Assembly: GCF_017573505.1 (NCBI RefSeq)
Contig: NZ_JAGEOJ010000003.1
Coordinates: 248,001-312,000 of the forward strand
DNA: 64,000 nt
Source of the DNA: Actinomadura barringtoniae
GTDB lineage: Bacteria > Actinomycetota > Actinomycetes > Streptosporangiales > Streptosporangiaceae
Direction of reading: 5' to 3'
Below are positions 28,301-35,445 of this stretch, piece after piece (position 1 is the first letter of the stretch; each line of letters begins with the position of its first letter). Position numbers and translations under genes: made by a program. A model generated the notes under the pieces. The model did not search any database, was not told where the DNA came from, and was given only the letters and a program-made list of their open reading frames with translations.

Positions 28301-28358
28301 CGGCAAGGTAGGTGCTGGTGTCATCGGTCATCTCGTTGACGTCGTTCATGTGGTTCAT
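25341..28358 (-). CDS. Type I polyketide synthase module, KS-AT-ACP
   Basis: 1005 aa; ATG 28358 overlaps the MFS stop (ATGA) and has GGGAG upstream. KS: active Cys169 in VQTACSTSL, His305 in EAHGTGT and His369 in KPNIGHT, all present. AT: FLFPGQGGQHVGMAKELY near 545 and the nucleophile in VAGHSLGAYAA near 640. The position that separates malonyl from methylmalonyl types reads INAAAHS, so the extender cannot be predicted. ACP: DDDFFELGGDSLVATQAL near 955. No ketoreductase, dehydratase or methyltransferase domain fits in the length, so a beta-keto unit would result. The KS carries an unusual repeat insertion (PNAG/TNAG) at 326-354. It works after an NRPS module in the same operon. Confidence 0.93.
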   Translation of the reverse strand: MNHMNDVNEMTDDTSTYLAVVGMAGRFPGAADLREFWKGLAEGTESITRFDGNAAYGAVTGADHFDAAFFGYSPREALMLDPQQRVFLECAWEALEHTGYDPATYPGVIGVYGGSGDTGHFGTLRANRDRFPGVSDWQFRLASGADFLTSRVAYKLGLTGPAVTVQTACSTSLVAVHIAGQALLAGECDLALAGGVTVKVPSPVGEVGGDDGVLSSDGTVRAFDAAATGTVGADGAGIVALKRLEDALEDGDHVHAVLLGTAINNDGAAKAGFTTPSVDGQAGAARAALAVAGIDPATVGFVEAHGTGTIVGDPIEVRALAKAYGPNAGTNAGPNAGPNAGTNAGTGPGVGTGPLGTSLLGSVKPNIGHTDAAAGVIGLIKAVLALANELVPPTLHFREPNPMIDFASGPFTVNPVARHWPRQAGEPRRAGVNSLGLGGTNAHVIVEEAPASEIADERRPFQLLPLSARSTQALKAAAARLADDLRHGHASIANAAWTLQTGRRAFAHRAFVVAADRESALAALADRPQAVDAENGVTASDVAFLFPGQGGQHVGMAKELYEHEPVFRAEIDRCAELALPTLGLDLRDVLYPEAYPESTRDDAMTSMRIAQPALFAVEYALARLWQSWGVNPGVVAGHSLGAYAAATIAGVIDVADALHLVLVRGRLLESLPDGAMLAVPLPERDLLPYLTERLSIAAINGPAQCVVAGHALDVMSLRKRLDADGIDGRVLHINAAAHSLLVEPVVAEFERTVARVPLSPPSIPWLSDRTGELVTAEQACDPAYWSGHLRHTVRFNDALATLLRESGGGPLLEVGPGRTLITLARRHPAAAGNATQLVLPSLPHPNEAAGGAEALLNAAGRLWQAGVEIDWPALHDGERRRRTPLPTYPFERKPFRLDAEQHVLEPFEPTLAPEPDPQAQTAEGTEQAVAGAFAAVLGMDGYELGPDDDFFELGGDSLVATQALAMIREATGCELTARAVFQAPTVARLARLIDTELLETERPAS
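27297..27383 (-). repeat. Low-complexity repeat insertion in the KS domain
   Basis: 12-bp-related units encode PNAGTNAGPNAG-type repeats between KS residues about 326 and 354, just before the conserved LLGSVKPNIGH. Related KS domains have a short loop here. Confidence 0.85.
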
Positions 28359-29641
28359 GCGGGACTCCCGGCTCGCACGGGCTCATCGGCGGCCGGTTCA
28401 TTGGCCGAGGGATAGGACATGAGGGCTCGTACCGGCGAGAACAGCGGCGGCACGATCGACACGACGGTGATCGCTCCGGCGAGCCAGAGCACGCCGCGCA
28501 GCCCGAGGGGCGCGACGAGCAAGCCGCCGAGCGCCGCGCCGAGCGGCACGGTCCCCCAGGTGATGAAGCGGAGCGTGGCGTTCATGCGCCCGAGCAGGCG
28601 GGCGGGCGTCGCCATCTGGCAGAGCGTCGTCTGAACGACGTTGAACAGCACGACGCCGAGGTAGACCACGAACAGGCCAGCGCCGAAGCCGACCGCGCCG
28701 CCCGCCATCGGGATCATCAGCGCGCCCGCCGCGAAGACGGCGACCGAGCCGATCAGCGCCCTGCCGGGCCCGAACCGTTCGACGGCGGGCGTGCTCAGCA
28801 TCGCGCCGAGCAGGCCGCCCGCGTTGCCGATGGCCAGCGCGGCGCCGACGACGCCCGCGCTCAGGTGCAGAACGTTGACGGCGTAGACGACCTGGAGGGC
28901 GAGCACGGCGGCGAACGCCAGCTCGGCGGCGCCGGCGCACAGCACGATGGGCCGCAGCAGCCGGTGGCCGAAGACGAAGCGCAGCCCTTCGCCGATCTCC
29001 GCGCGCAGGCCTTCGTTCTTGGTCGCGGGCTCGGGGTTCTCGACGATCGCCTCGGTGGTGGTGGCGGGGACGCGGAGCAGGAACACGGCCGAGGCGAGGT
29101 AGCTCAGCACGTCCATCGCCAGCGCGACCGGGGCGGTCAGCGCCTGGACCAGCACGCCGCCCACCGCCGGGCCCGCCAGCTGTGCGACCGAACGCGAGGT
29201 CTCCAGCTTGGCGTTGCCGCTGGTCAGCTGCTCCTCCTCGACCAGGCCGGGAAGGAGGGAGAGCTGCGCGACGTCGAAGAACAGCGTGCCGAGCCCGATC
29301 GCGAACGCCACCACGTACAGCAGCGGCATGGTCAGCAGGTCCAGCGCGTACGCCACGGGCACCGTCACCAGCGCCGCAGCCCGCACCAGATCGGTGATGA
29401 TCAGCACCGGGCGCAGCGGAAGGCGTTCCACCCAGGCCCCGGCGGGCAGGCCGAGCAGCAGAACGGGCAGGAACTCCACGGCGGCAAGCAGGCTCACCTC
29501 CAGCGCGGAGGCGTGCAGCAGCAGAGCCGCCATCGGGAAGGCCAGCATCGTCACGTGCGTGCCGACGAGGCTGACCGAATGCGCCAGCCACAGGTTGCGA
29601 AACGCTCCGTTCCGCCAGAGGCTCTCGGGTCGTCGTCGCAC
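28355..29641 (-). CDS. MFS exporter of the biosynthetic cluster
   Basis: 428 aa from GTG 29641, one base after the MbtH stop. Twelve hydrophobic segments are visible, with the DHA1/MFS_3-type start FRNLWLAHSVSLVGTHVTMLAFPMAALLL and the loop LGLPAGAWVERLPLRPVLIITDLVRA. This group (enterobactin exporter EntS-like) is common in NRPS and siderophore clusters, where it exports the product or gives self-resistance. Overlap with the PKS start and MbtH spacing place it firmly in the operon. Confidence 0.9.
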   Translation of the reverse strand: MRRRPESLWRNGAFRNLWLAHSVSLVGTHVTMLAFPMAALLLHASALEVSLLAAVEFLPVLLLGLPAGAWVERLPLRPVLIITDLVRAAALVTVPVAYALDLLTMPLLYVVAFAIGLGTLFFDVAQLSLLPGLVEEEQLTSGNAKLETSRSVAQLAGPAVGGVLVQALTAPVALAMDVLSYLASAVFLLRVPATTTEAIVENPEPATKNEGLRAEIGEGLRFVFGHRLLRPIVLCAGAAELAFAAVLALQVVYAVNVLHLSAGVVGAALAIGNAGGLLGAMLSTPAVERFGPGRALIGSVAVFAAGALMIPMAGGAVGFGAGLFVVYLGVVLFNVVQTTLCQMATPARLLGRMNATLRFITWGTVPLGAALGGLLVAPLGLRGVLWLAGAITVVSIVPPLFSPVRALMSYPSANEPAADEPVRAGSPA

Positions 29642-29642
29642 C

Positions 29643-29846
29643 TCAGGCCTCCATCGCTTCGCGCACGCTGCGGGGACGCAGGTCCGTCCACACCACGCGG
29701 ATGTGGTCCAGGCACTCGGCCTTGGTCCCGGTCACGCCCACCTCGGCCCAGCCGCGCGGTACCGAACGCCCGGTCGGCCAGACGGAGTACTGCTCCTCGT
29801 CATTGCGGACCACGGTGTAGATCCGCTGGTCATCGTCGTTGAACAT
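29643..29846 (-). CDS. MbtH-like protein
   Basis: 67 aa from ATG 29846. The family pattern is present: N-terminal FNDDDQRIYTVVRNDEEQYSVWP, then the invariant Trp-containing segments VPRGWAEVGVTGTKAECLDHIRVVWTDLRPRS. MbtH proteins bind adenylation domains and make them soluble and active. It sits 31 bases after the C-A-T NRPS gene. Either of the two A domains of the operon may need it. Confidence 0.97.
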   Translation of the reverse strand: MFNDDDQRIYTVVRNDEEQYSVWPTGRSVPRGWAEVGVTGTKAECLDHIRVVWTDLRPRSVREAMEA

Positions 29847-29877
29847 GGGTCGATAGCCCTTCGTTGTGAAGTGGTCG

Positions 29878-32800
29878 TCAGCTGGCGCGGCGGCGCTGGC
29901 GGAGACGGGCGCGACCGGCGCGCAGCCGGGCGGCCTCATACCTCGCCTCGCCACCGTTGGTCGGCTCGCCGCCGTTGGTCGGCTCGGCGTCGGCGTCGGT
30001 GTGGGACAGGTGGCGGGCCAGGGCCGAGATCGTCGGGTGCTCGTACAGCGCGACGAGGGGCAGCGACTGGCGCCCGTACGTCTCGGCGAGGCGCGCGTGC
30101 ACCGCCGCCAGCGCGAACGAGTTGCCGCCGAGGTCGAAGAAGTTGTCATGGACGCCGACGCGTTCGAGGTCGAGGACGTCCTGCCAGACGGCCGCGATGC
30201 GCCGTTCGGCCGCGTTGCCCGCCGGAGCGGTCCGTACGGGGGCCGCGATCGCCTTCGGCTCGGGCAGCGCGGCGCGATCGACCTTGCCTCCGGCCGTCAC
30301 GGGGAACGCGTCCAGCGCCACCAGTGCCGAAGGGACCAGGTGAACGGGCAGCCGCGTTCCCAGGAAGGCCCGCAAATCGTCCGGGGTCTGGCCCCCGTCG
30401 CGCGGAACGACGTAGCCGACGAGGCGCCGGTCGCCGTCGTTGCCACGTGCCAACACCACGGCCTGCGTGATCTCGGGGTGCGCGGACAGCGCCGCCTCTA
30501 CTTCGGCGGGCTCGATGCGGTAGCCGCGCACCTTGAGCTGTTCGTCGACGCGTCCGAGTACTTCGAGCGCGCCGTCGTGTCGCCGGCGGGCGCGATCTCC
30601 CGTGCGATGCAGACGCGTGCCGCCGCTCTTGTCAGCGCTGCCGTCGTCGAACGGGTTGGGGACGAAGCGTTCGGCGGTGAGGTCCGGGCGGCCGAGGTAG
30701 CCGCGCGCCAGGCCCGCGCCGCCGATGTAGAGCTCGCCGGCGACGCCGGGCGGTACCGGTCGCAGGTCGTCGTCCAGCACGTACGCCTCAAGGCCGTCGA
30801 TGGGCGCGCCGATCGGAACGCTCGCGTCGATGGTCGTCGCGTCGGTGCGGTGGGCGATCGCGGTGACGGTCGTCTCGGTGAGCCCGTACGCGTTGATCAC
30901 CTTTATCGGGCTCGTGCGGTGCCAGGCCTGGAGGGCTCCGGCGTCCACGTTCTCGCTGCCGATCACCAGCAGCCGGAGCGCGGGCGGCGTGCTCGCGGTG
31001 AGCGAGGCGGCCCACTGCTGCCAGTAGCTCGCCGGCAGGTTGGCGACGGTGATCTCGCCCGCCTCCAGAACGGCCGTCAGCCCGTTCGGCGGCGGGGGCG
31101 TTCCGTCGAGCAGGACGACGCAGCCGCCCGCCAGCCAGGTCGGGAAGATCTCCTCGGCCGCCACGTCGAAGCCGAAGCCCGCGAACTGCAGCACCCGGTC
31201 GTCGGGGGTCAGGCCGAACAGGTCGCGCGTCGCCTGCGCGTGGTTGGCCAGCGACCCGTGCGCGATCCCGACGCCCTTGGGCGCACCGGTCGAGCCCGAC
31301 GTGAAGATCGTGTACGCGAGATCCCCGGCGACCAGGGGCTCTGCGGCACCGCCCGCACCGGGCTCGTCCGTCCCGTCCGTCTCGTCCGTCCCGTCCGTCT
31401 CGTCAACGTCCAGCGAACGGACCGCGACGCCGTTCAGCCGATGCGCCGTCACGGACCCGCTGACCACCAGGTCGCTGCCGGCCGTGCCCAGGACCCGTTC
31501 GAGATGCGCGGGCGGATGGGTGGTGTCGAGCGGCAGGTAGGCGGCCCCGGCCTTGAGTACGCCGAGCATCGCGGTCAGCAGTTCCAGGCTGCGCGGCAGC
31601 ATGATCCCGACCACGTCGCCGCGCCGTACGCCCGCCGCGCGCAGGCGACGTGCCAGGCGTTCCGCACGCTCATCGAGCTCGGCATAGCTGAGTGAGGCGC
31701 CATCCGCAGGCATGCTCGCGGCGAGCGCGTGCGGCGTACGGGCCGCCTGGCGTGCGAACAGTTCGTGGACCGGAACGTCCATCGCGTGCGCCGCGCCGCC
31801 CCGGGCCCACTCGCGCGTGACGAGTTCCTTTTCGCGCTCGTCCAGCAGCGGCAGGCTCCAGACCGGCGTGGACGGGTCCGCGACCGCCGCCTCCAGCAGC
31901 CGCGTGAAGCGACCGGCGAGCCGCTCGATCGTCTCGGCGTCGTACAGCTCGGTGCTGTAGTTGACGGTGACCTCGAAACCGTCGCCGTCCGCCGCTTTCA
32001 CGATCATGAAGTCGAGGTCGAACTTGGCGGTCAGCGGCGAGGCCATCGACACCTCGGCGTCCAGCCCCGCGAAGCGCGGCTCGGCGAGCGGCCGCGGGTC
32101 GAAGGTGAACATGACCTGCACCAGCGGCGTGTGGCTGGGGTCGCGCTCGATCGCGAGCCCCTCCACGAGCGCCTCGAACGGAAGGTCCTGATGCCCGAGC
32201 ACGGCCAGCGTCTCGGCGCGCACCCGCTGCACCAGCTCGCCGAACGTCGGGTCGCCGGTCAGGTCGGCGCGCAGCGGAACGGTCGTCACGAAGAACCCGA
32301 TCAGCGACTCCAGCTCGGGTTCGGAACGTCCCCCGACCGGCGTGCCGATCAGCAGGTCGCGGGCGCCGGACAGCCTGCCGAGCAGCGCGGCGTACGCGGC
32401 GAGCATGACCATGTAGGCGCTCGACCGCCTGGCCCGCGCGAGCCCGCCCACGGCGTCCATCAGCTCGCCCGGCAGCCGGAAGGCGTGCGTGTCGCCCGCC
32501 GTTCCGCGCACCGCCGGCCGCGGCCGGTCAGCCGCGGGCGGCGCGAGGCTGGTCGGCGCGCCCGCGAGGTGCTCCCGCCACCAGGCGACCTCCCCCGCGT
32601 CCACCGGCCGCCGCCGCTGCTCCGCCGCGTAGTCCCCGTACTGAACGGCCAGGCCGGGCAGGTCAGGCAGGTCGGGCAGCATGTGGCCGCCGTACGCGCC
32701 GGCGAGCTCGTCGAAGAACACGTGCATCGACTCGGCGTCGCACACGATGTGGTGAAGCACCACCACCAGCGCGTGATCGTGCTCGTCCAGCCTGATCAGC

Positions 32801-33171
32801 CGGGTCCGCAGCAGCGGTCCCCGGGCCAGGTCGAACCGTTCCCCCGCCCAGGCGGCGATCAGCTCCCGCCGATGCCGTTCACGCTCCCCACGCGGCAGCT
32901 CGGTCAGATCGACCAACGGCAAGGAAACCCGCCGCTGGGCCCCAACCCGCTGATAGGCCTCACTTCCCCTCTCGGGAAATGTCGTGCGCAGAATCTCGTG
33001 CCGTTCAATCACCCGCCCGAGCGCCTCGGTCAGCGCCCCGACGTCCAGCGCCCCGGTCAGCCGTACGACGAACGGAACGTTGTACGAGGTGTCGCTGGGA
33101 TGTAGCCGGTCCAGCAGCCAGAGCCCGCGCTGCGCGAACGACAGCGGGCGCGGGCGATCCATTTCAGACAT
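29878..33171 (-). CDS. NRPS module, condensation-adenylation-thiolation (C-A-T)
   Basis: 1097 aa; ATG 33171 has GGAGGGAG seven bases upstream. C domain (1 to about 430): HHIVCDA at 140-146, i.e. HHxxxD with the usual Gly replaced by Ala; IGFFVTTVPLR and GHQDLPFEALVE follow; overall like an LCL domain. A domain: YTIFTSGSTGAPKGVG, NAYGLTETTV, LGRVDEQLKVRGYRIEPAEVE and TAGGKVDR. By hand against PheA the code reads D-V-E-N-V-G-A-V-T-K, for which I recall no firm match. T domain: VHDNFFDLGGNSFALAAV near 1035, the PCP Ser present. A DETDGT repeat lies in the A domain and a TNGGEP repeat at the C-terminus. It is the first gene of the operon. Confidence 0.95.
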   Translation of the reverse strand: MSEMDRPRPLSFAQRGLWLLDRLHPSDTSYNVPFVVRLTGALDVGALTEALGRVIERHEILRTTFPERGSEAYQRVGAQRRVSLPLVDLTELPRGERERHRRELIAAWAGERFDLARGPLLRTRLIRLDEHDHALVVVLHHIVCDAESMHVFFDELAGAYGGHMLPDLPDLPGLAVQYGDYAAEQRRRPVDAGEVAWWREHLAGAPTSLAPPAADRPRPAVRGTAGDTHAFRLPGELMDAVGGLARARRSSAYMVMLAAYAALLGRLSGARDLLIGTPVGGRSEPELESLIGFFVTTVPLRADLTGDPTFGELVQRVRAETLAVLGHQDLPFEALVEGLAIERDPSHTPLVQVMFTFDPRPLAEPRFAGLDAEVSMASPLTAKFDLDFMIVKAADGDGFEVTVNYSTELYDAETIERLAGRFTRLLEAAVADPSTPVWSLPLLDEREKELVTREWARGGAAHAMDVPVHELFARQAARTPHALAASMPADGASLSYAELDERAERLARRLRAAGVRRGDVVGIMLPRSLELLTAMLGVLKAGAAYLPLDTTHPPAHLERVLGTAGSDLVVSGSVTAHRLNGVAVRSLDVDETDGTDETDGTDEPGAGGAAEPLVAGDLAYTIFTSGSTGAPKGVGIAHGSLANHAQATRDLFGLTPDDRVLQFAGFGFDVAAEEIFPTWLAGGCVVLLDGTPPPPNGLTAVLEAGEITVANLPASYWQQWAASLTASTPPALRLLVIGSENVDAGALQAWHRTSPIKVINAYGLTETTVTAIAHRTDATTIDASVPIGAPIDGLEAYVLDDDLRPVPPGVAGELYIGGAGLARGYLGRPDLTAERFVPNPFDDGSADKSGGTRLHRTGDRARRRHDGALEVLGRVDEQLKVRGYRIEPAEVEAALSAHPEITQAVVLARGNDGDRRLVGYVVPRDGGQTPDDLRAFLGTRLPVHLVPSALVALDAFPVTAGGKVDRAALPEPKAIAAPVRTAPAGNAAERRIAAVWQDVLDLERVGVHDNFFDLGGNSFALAAVHARLAETYGRQSLPLVALYEHPTISALARHLSHTDADAEPTNGGEPTNGGEARYEAARLRAGRARLRQRRRAS

Positions 33172-33643
33172 GGATGGTCTCCCTCCGCACAAAAGCACGG
33201 ACATGCCTAATTGAAGGTTCATCTACAAGGGAATGCGGCATTTACCGGCATGCGGAATGCCGGTTTCAGCGCACTCAGGAATTGCTCGGCGCTCAGCGCC
33301 CGGACGGCGGACGTCCCCTCGTGGACCTGTCGTCACACGGCCATCTGCAGCCACGGTCCTCGACCCGGGCCCCACGGGCACACCGGGAGATCGTGGTCTT
33401 GTGCATCGTCGTCCCGCCCCCTCTGGCCCCCGCCTCCTTGCCGGAGCCATTTGCCGATGATGCGGGAAATGCACCTCGATAGGCCATCGTGGAAAACACC
33501 TACACACCCACGTAGACAAAAACCTTCAATGATCCATGAATGGCTTTACAGAGATCTAGATCATTGACATATTCATCGCCGAAATAAGATCATCGGCAAC
33601 AATAAGTCGACGCATCGGAACGCCGACCGCCTAACCTGGCCCC
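33172..33643. other. Intergenic region holding the promoter area of the NRPS operon
   Basis: 472 bases between divergent genes. The stretch 33530-33610 is much richer in A and T than its surroundings, with several TTG- and TAAT-like words on both strands; it probably contains both promoters, but I cannot assign the boxes. It also holds a near dyad AATGATC...GATCATT (33528-33567) and the perfect hairpin 33244-33264. No gene is convincing. Confidence 0.55.
33244..33264. promoter_or_regulatory. Perfect dyad ACCGGCAT-n5-ATGCCGGT upstream of the NRPS gene
   Basis: 8-base arms around GCGGA, 73 bases before the NRPS start. It could be an operator for a pathway regulator or a leader hairpin. No regulator gene is present in the cluster itself. 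Confidence 0.5.
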
Positions 33644-34009
33644 ATGGTCGCCTTCGAATCCGTCGCGCCGGTGATCCCCGTCCGCGACCTCCCCGCCACC
33701 CTGGACCGCTACGAGCGCATGGGCTTCACGGTCAACCGTGACTCCGGCGAGCCCACCTACGCCTTCGCCGACCGCGGCCAGGTATCCCTCCACCTCACCG
33801 AGTGGGACGAGCACGACCCCAAGCGCACCGCCGCGGCCATCTACCTCTACGTCTCCGACGCCGATACCCTCCACGCCGAATGGTCCGCCCTAGACCTCCC
33901 CGGCCGCCTCGTCGCCCCGGAAGACACCCCCTACGGCCTACGCGAGTTCGCCTACGTAGACCCCGAAGGCACCCTCCACAGAGCCGGCTCCCCCCTCAAC
34001 CACCCCTGA
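33644..34009 (+). CDS. VOC-superfamily protein (bleomycin-resistance-like)
   Basis: 121 aa from ATG 33644. It shows the beta-alpha-beta-beta-beta repeats of glyoxalase/bleomycin resistance proteins: FESVAPVIPVRDLPATLDRYERMGFTV, GQVSLHLTEW, AIYLYVSDADTLHAEWSA and TPYGLREFAYVDPEGTLHRAGSP, the last being the usual closing motif with a His and Glu. Family members either bind and sequester drugs (as dimers) or are metal enzymes. Divergent position beside the NRPS/PKS operon makes a resistance role tempting but unproven. Confidence 0.88.
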   Translation: MVAFESVAPVIPVRDLPATLDRYERMGFTVNRDSGEPTYAFADRGQVSLHLTEWDEHDPKRTAAAIYLYVSDADTLHAEWSALDLPGRLVAPEDTPYGLREFAYVDPEGTLHRAGSPLNHP

Positions 34010-34037
34010 CGGCCCACTTGTCGAGTTGTGCTCGCGC

Positions 34038-34477
34038 CTAGAGAGTGCAGGCGGCGGTGATGGCGGCGGGGTCCCAGTAGTAGGGGCGGCATTCGAGCAT
34101 GCGGCCGTTCCGGACCTTGATGAGCTGGACGATCGAGGTCTCGACGTCGCGGCCGGTGGCTCGGGCGCGGAACCTGACCCGGTTGCTCACGACGAGGGTG
34201 TCCCCGTTGCCCCAGTGGTCTTGCTCTAGGAATTCCATGGATTCCCAGGTCTCGCTGAAGGTGGCCAGGAAGCGTTCCATGCCGTCGCGGCCGCGCCAGG
34301 TTCCGGTGCCGGTGAACGGGAGGCCGGGGCCTGGTGCAGGATCACTTCCGGGTCCAGGTGGGCCGCCACCGCGTCATAGCTGGCCTTGCCGTATCCGCCT
34401 GCGGCCACGTATTCGGCCTCGGCGGCGTAGAAGCGCTGCATGACCGACCACGCGTCGGTGGGGTATTCCTGGGGCAT
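34038..34477 (-). pseudogene. NTF2/SnoaL-like protein gene with a one-base frameshift
   Basis: The first part, from ATG 34477 with AAAGGAA upstream, reads MPQEYPTDAWSVMQRFYAAE ... AHLDPEVILHQAP, a normal SnoaL-like N-terminus. Near 34330 the frame must change by one base (a missing base in a C/G run) to continue as GLPFTGTGTWRGRDGMERFLATF ... IVQLIKVRNGRMLECRPYYWDP to the stop at 34038. Joined, it gives a complete 146-aa cone-fold protein. The change may be a true mutation or a sequencing error. Confidence 0.8.
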
Positions 34478-34529
34478 CGGGGTTCCTTTCGTCGCCGATG
34501 GGCGTGGAACCCCGTTTGAGAGGGCGCGG

Positions 34530-34619
34530 TTGCAGCGGACCTACCGGTCGCAGCGGACCCAGTCGTCGCAGCGGACCTACCGGTCGCAGCGGGCCCAGTC
34601 GTCGCAGCGGGGCTAGTGG
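34530..34619. repeat. Five tandem 18-bp repeats
   Basis: Units begin at 34530, 34548, 34566, 34584 and 34602, each based on TCGCAGCGGACCYASYSG, with two variants alternating so that a 36-bp higher-order period is seen. The last unit contains the stop codon of the GntR gene. There are no spacers, so this is not a CRISPR array. Confidence 0.9.
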
Positions 34620-35278
34620 TCGCCGGCCCACTCTTCGCGGACGTGGCCCAGGTGCTCGCGCATCAGGCGTTCAACGCTCGCGGCGTCGCCGGCCGCCAGG
34701 CGGTCCAGCAGGGTCATGTGCTCGCGGGCGGAGGCGACCAGCTCGCCGGTCTCGGCCAGGCGCGCCAGGCCGAACAGGCGTGTGCGGTCGCGCAGGTCCA
34801 GAACGACGCGGACCAGGTGGGCATTGCCGGTGAGGCCGAGCAGCATCTGGTGGAAGCGGCGGTCGGCGTCGATGTAGGCGACGAGGTCGCGGGCGGCGGC
34901 GGCCACCTCGATCTCCTCGGCGATCGCGCGTAGCCGGGTCGCGGCCTCGGGCGGTACGGCTCCGGCGAGGGCCACCACCGGCGGGATCTCGACGAGGGTG
35001 CGGACCTCGGTGAGCTGGTCGAGGTCGCGGTCGGTCAGTTCGACCACGCGGAAGCCCTTGTTGGGCACGGCCTCGATCAGGCCTTCTTTGACCAGGTCGA
35101 GCATCGCCTCGCGGACCGGGGTGGCCGAGACGCCGAACTGCTCGGCGAGCACGGGGGCCGAGTAGATCTGGCCCGGGCCCATCTGGCCGGTGACCAGAGC
35201 GGCGCGCAGCGCGTCGACCACGCGGCGGCGCAGGCTTTCGCGCGGCCCGAGAGACGGCAGACCCACCGCCGCATCCAT
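34613..35278 (-). CDS. GntR-family regulator, FadR subgroup (FCD domain)
   Basis: Start set at ATG 35278 (MDAAVGLPSLGPRESLRRRVVDALR); the frame is open further upstream but over the collagenase promoter. 221 aa. HTH: GQIYSAPVLAEQFGVSATPVREAMLDLVKEGLIEAVPNKGFRVVELT. The FCD domain follows (EVRTLVEIPPVVALAGAVPPE, YIDADRRFHQMLLGLTGN, REHMTLLDRLAAGD, REHLGHVREEW) with the Asp and His residues that often bind a metal or acid ligand. It is divergent from the collagenase gene and may control it through the dyad at 35371-35386. Confidence 0.9.
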   Translation of the reverse strand: MDAAVGLPSLGPRESLRRRVVDALRAALVTGQMGPGQIYSAPVLAEQFGVSATPVREAMLDLVKEGLIEAVPNKGFRVVELTDRDLDQLTEVRTLVEIPPVVALAGAVPPEAATRLRAIAEEIEVAAAARDLVAYIDADRRFHQMLLGLTGNAHLVRVVLDLRDRTRLFGLARLAETGELVASAREHMTLLDRLAAGDAASVERLMREHLGHVREEWAGDH

Positions 35279-35370
35279 GCAATCACCATCCCGTCCGGTG
35301 CCGATCCTACCGAGCGGGCCCCTGTCACCAGCGAGGTCACCGGCGGACGAAATCAGGGTCTTGTACCGAC

Positions 35371-35386
35371 ATGTCGCATGTGACAT
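35371..35386. promoter_or_regulatory. Dyad ATGTC-GCATGT-GACAT in the GntR/collagenase gap
   Basis: 5-base perfect arms, overlapping a GACATGTC word at 35369. FadR-type GntR proteins often bind sites containing TTGTAC or TGT/ACA dyads; TTGTACC lies just upstream at 35361. Candidate operator, 60 bases before the collagenase start. Confidence 0.4.
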
Positions 35387-35445
35387 TTTACACATCACAT
35401 TGCTCATCCCGGTCTCCTCACCACCCCCTTCGAAGGAGAAGTCGG

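Noticed and set aside
25578..28415. Plus-strand frame of 945 codons opposite the PKS gene
   Set aside because: No recognisable motif; the minus strand encodes an intact KS-AT-ACP.
32979..33567. Plus-strand frames upstream of the VOC gene
   Set aside because: They overlap the start of the NRPS gene and the AT-rich promoter area and show no motifs.
34530..34619. Repeat array considered as CRISPR
   Set aside because: Units are contiguous without spacers and no cas gene is present in the window.
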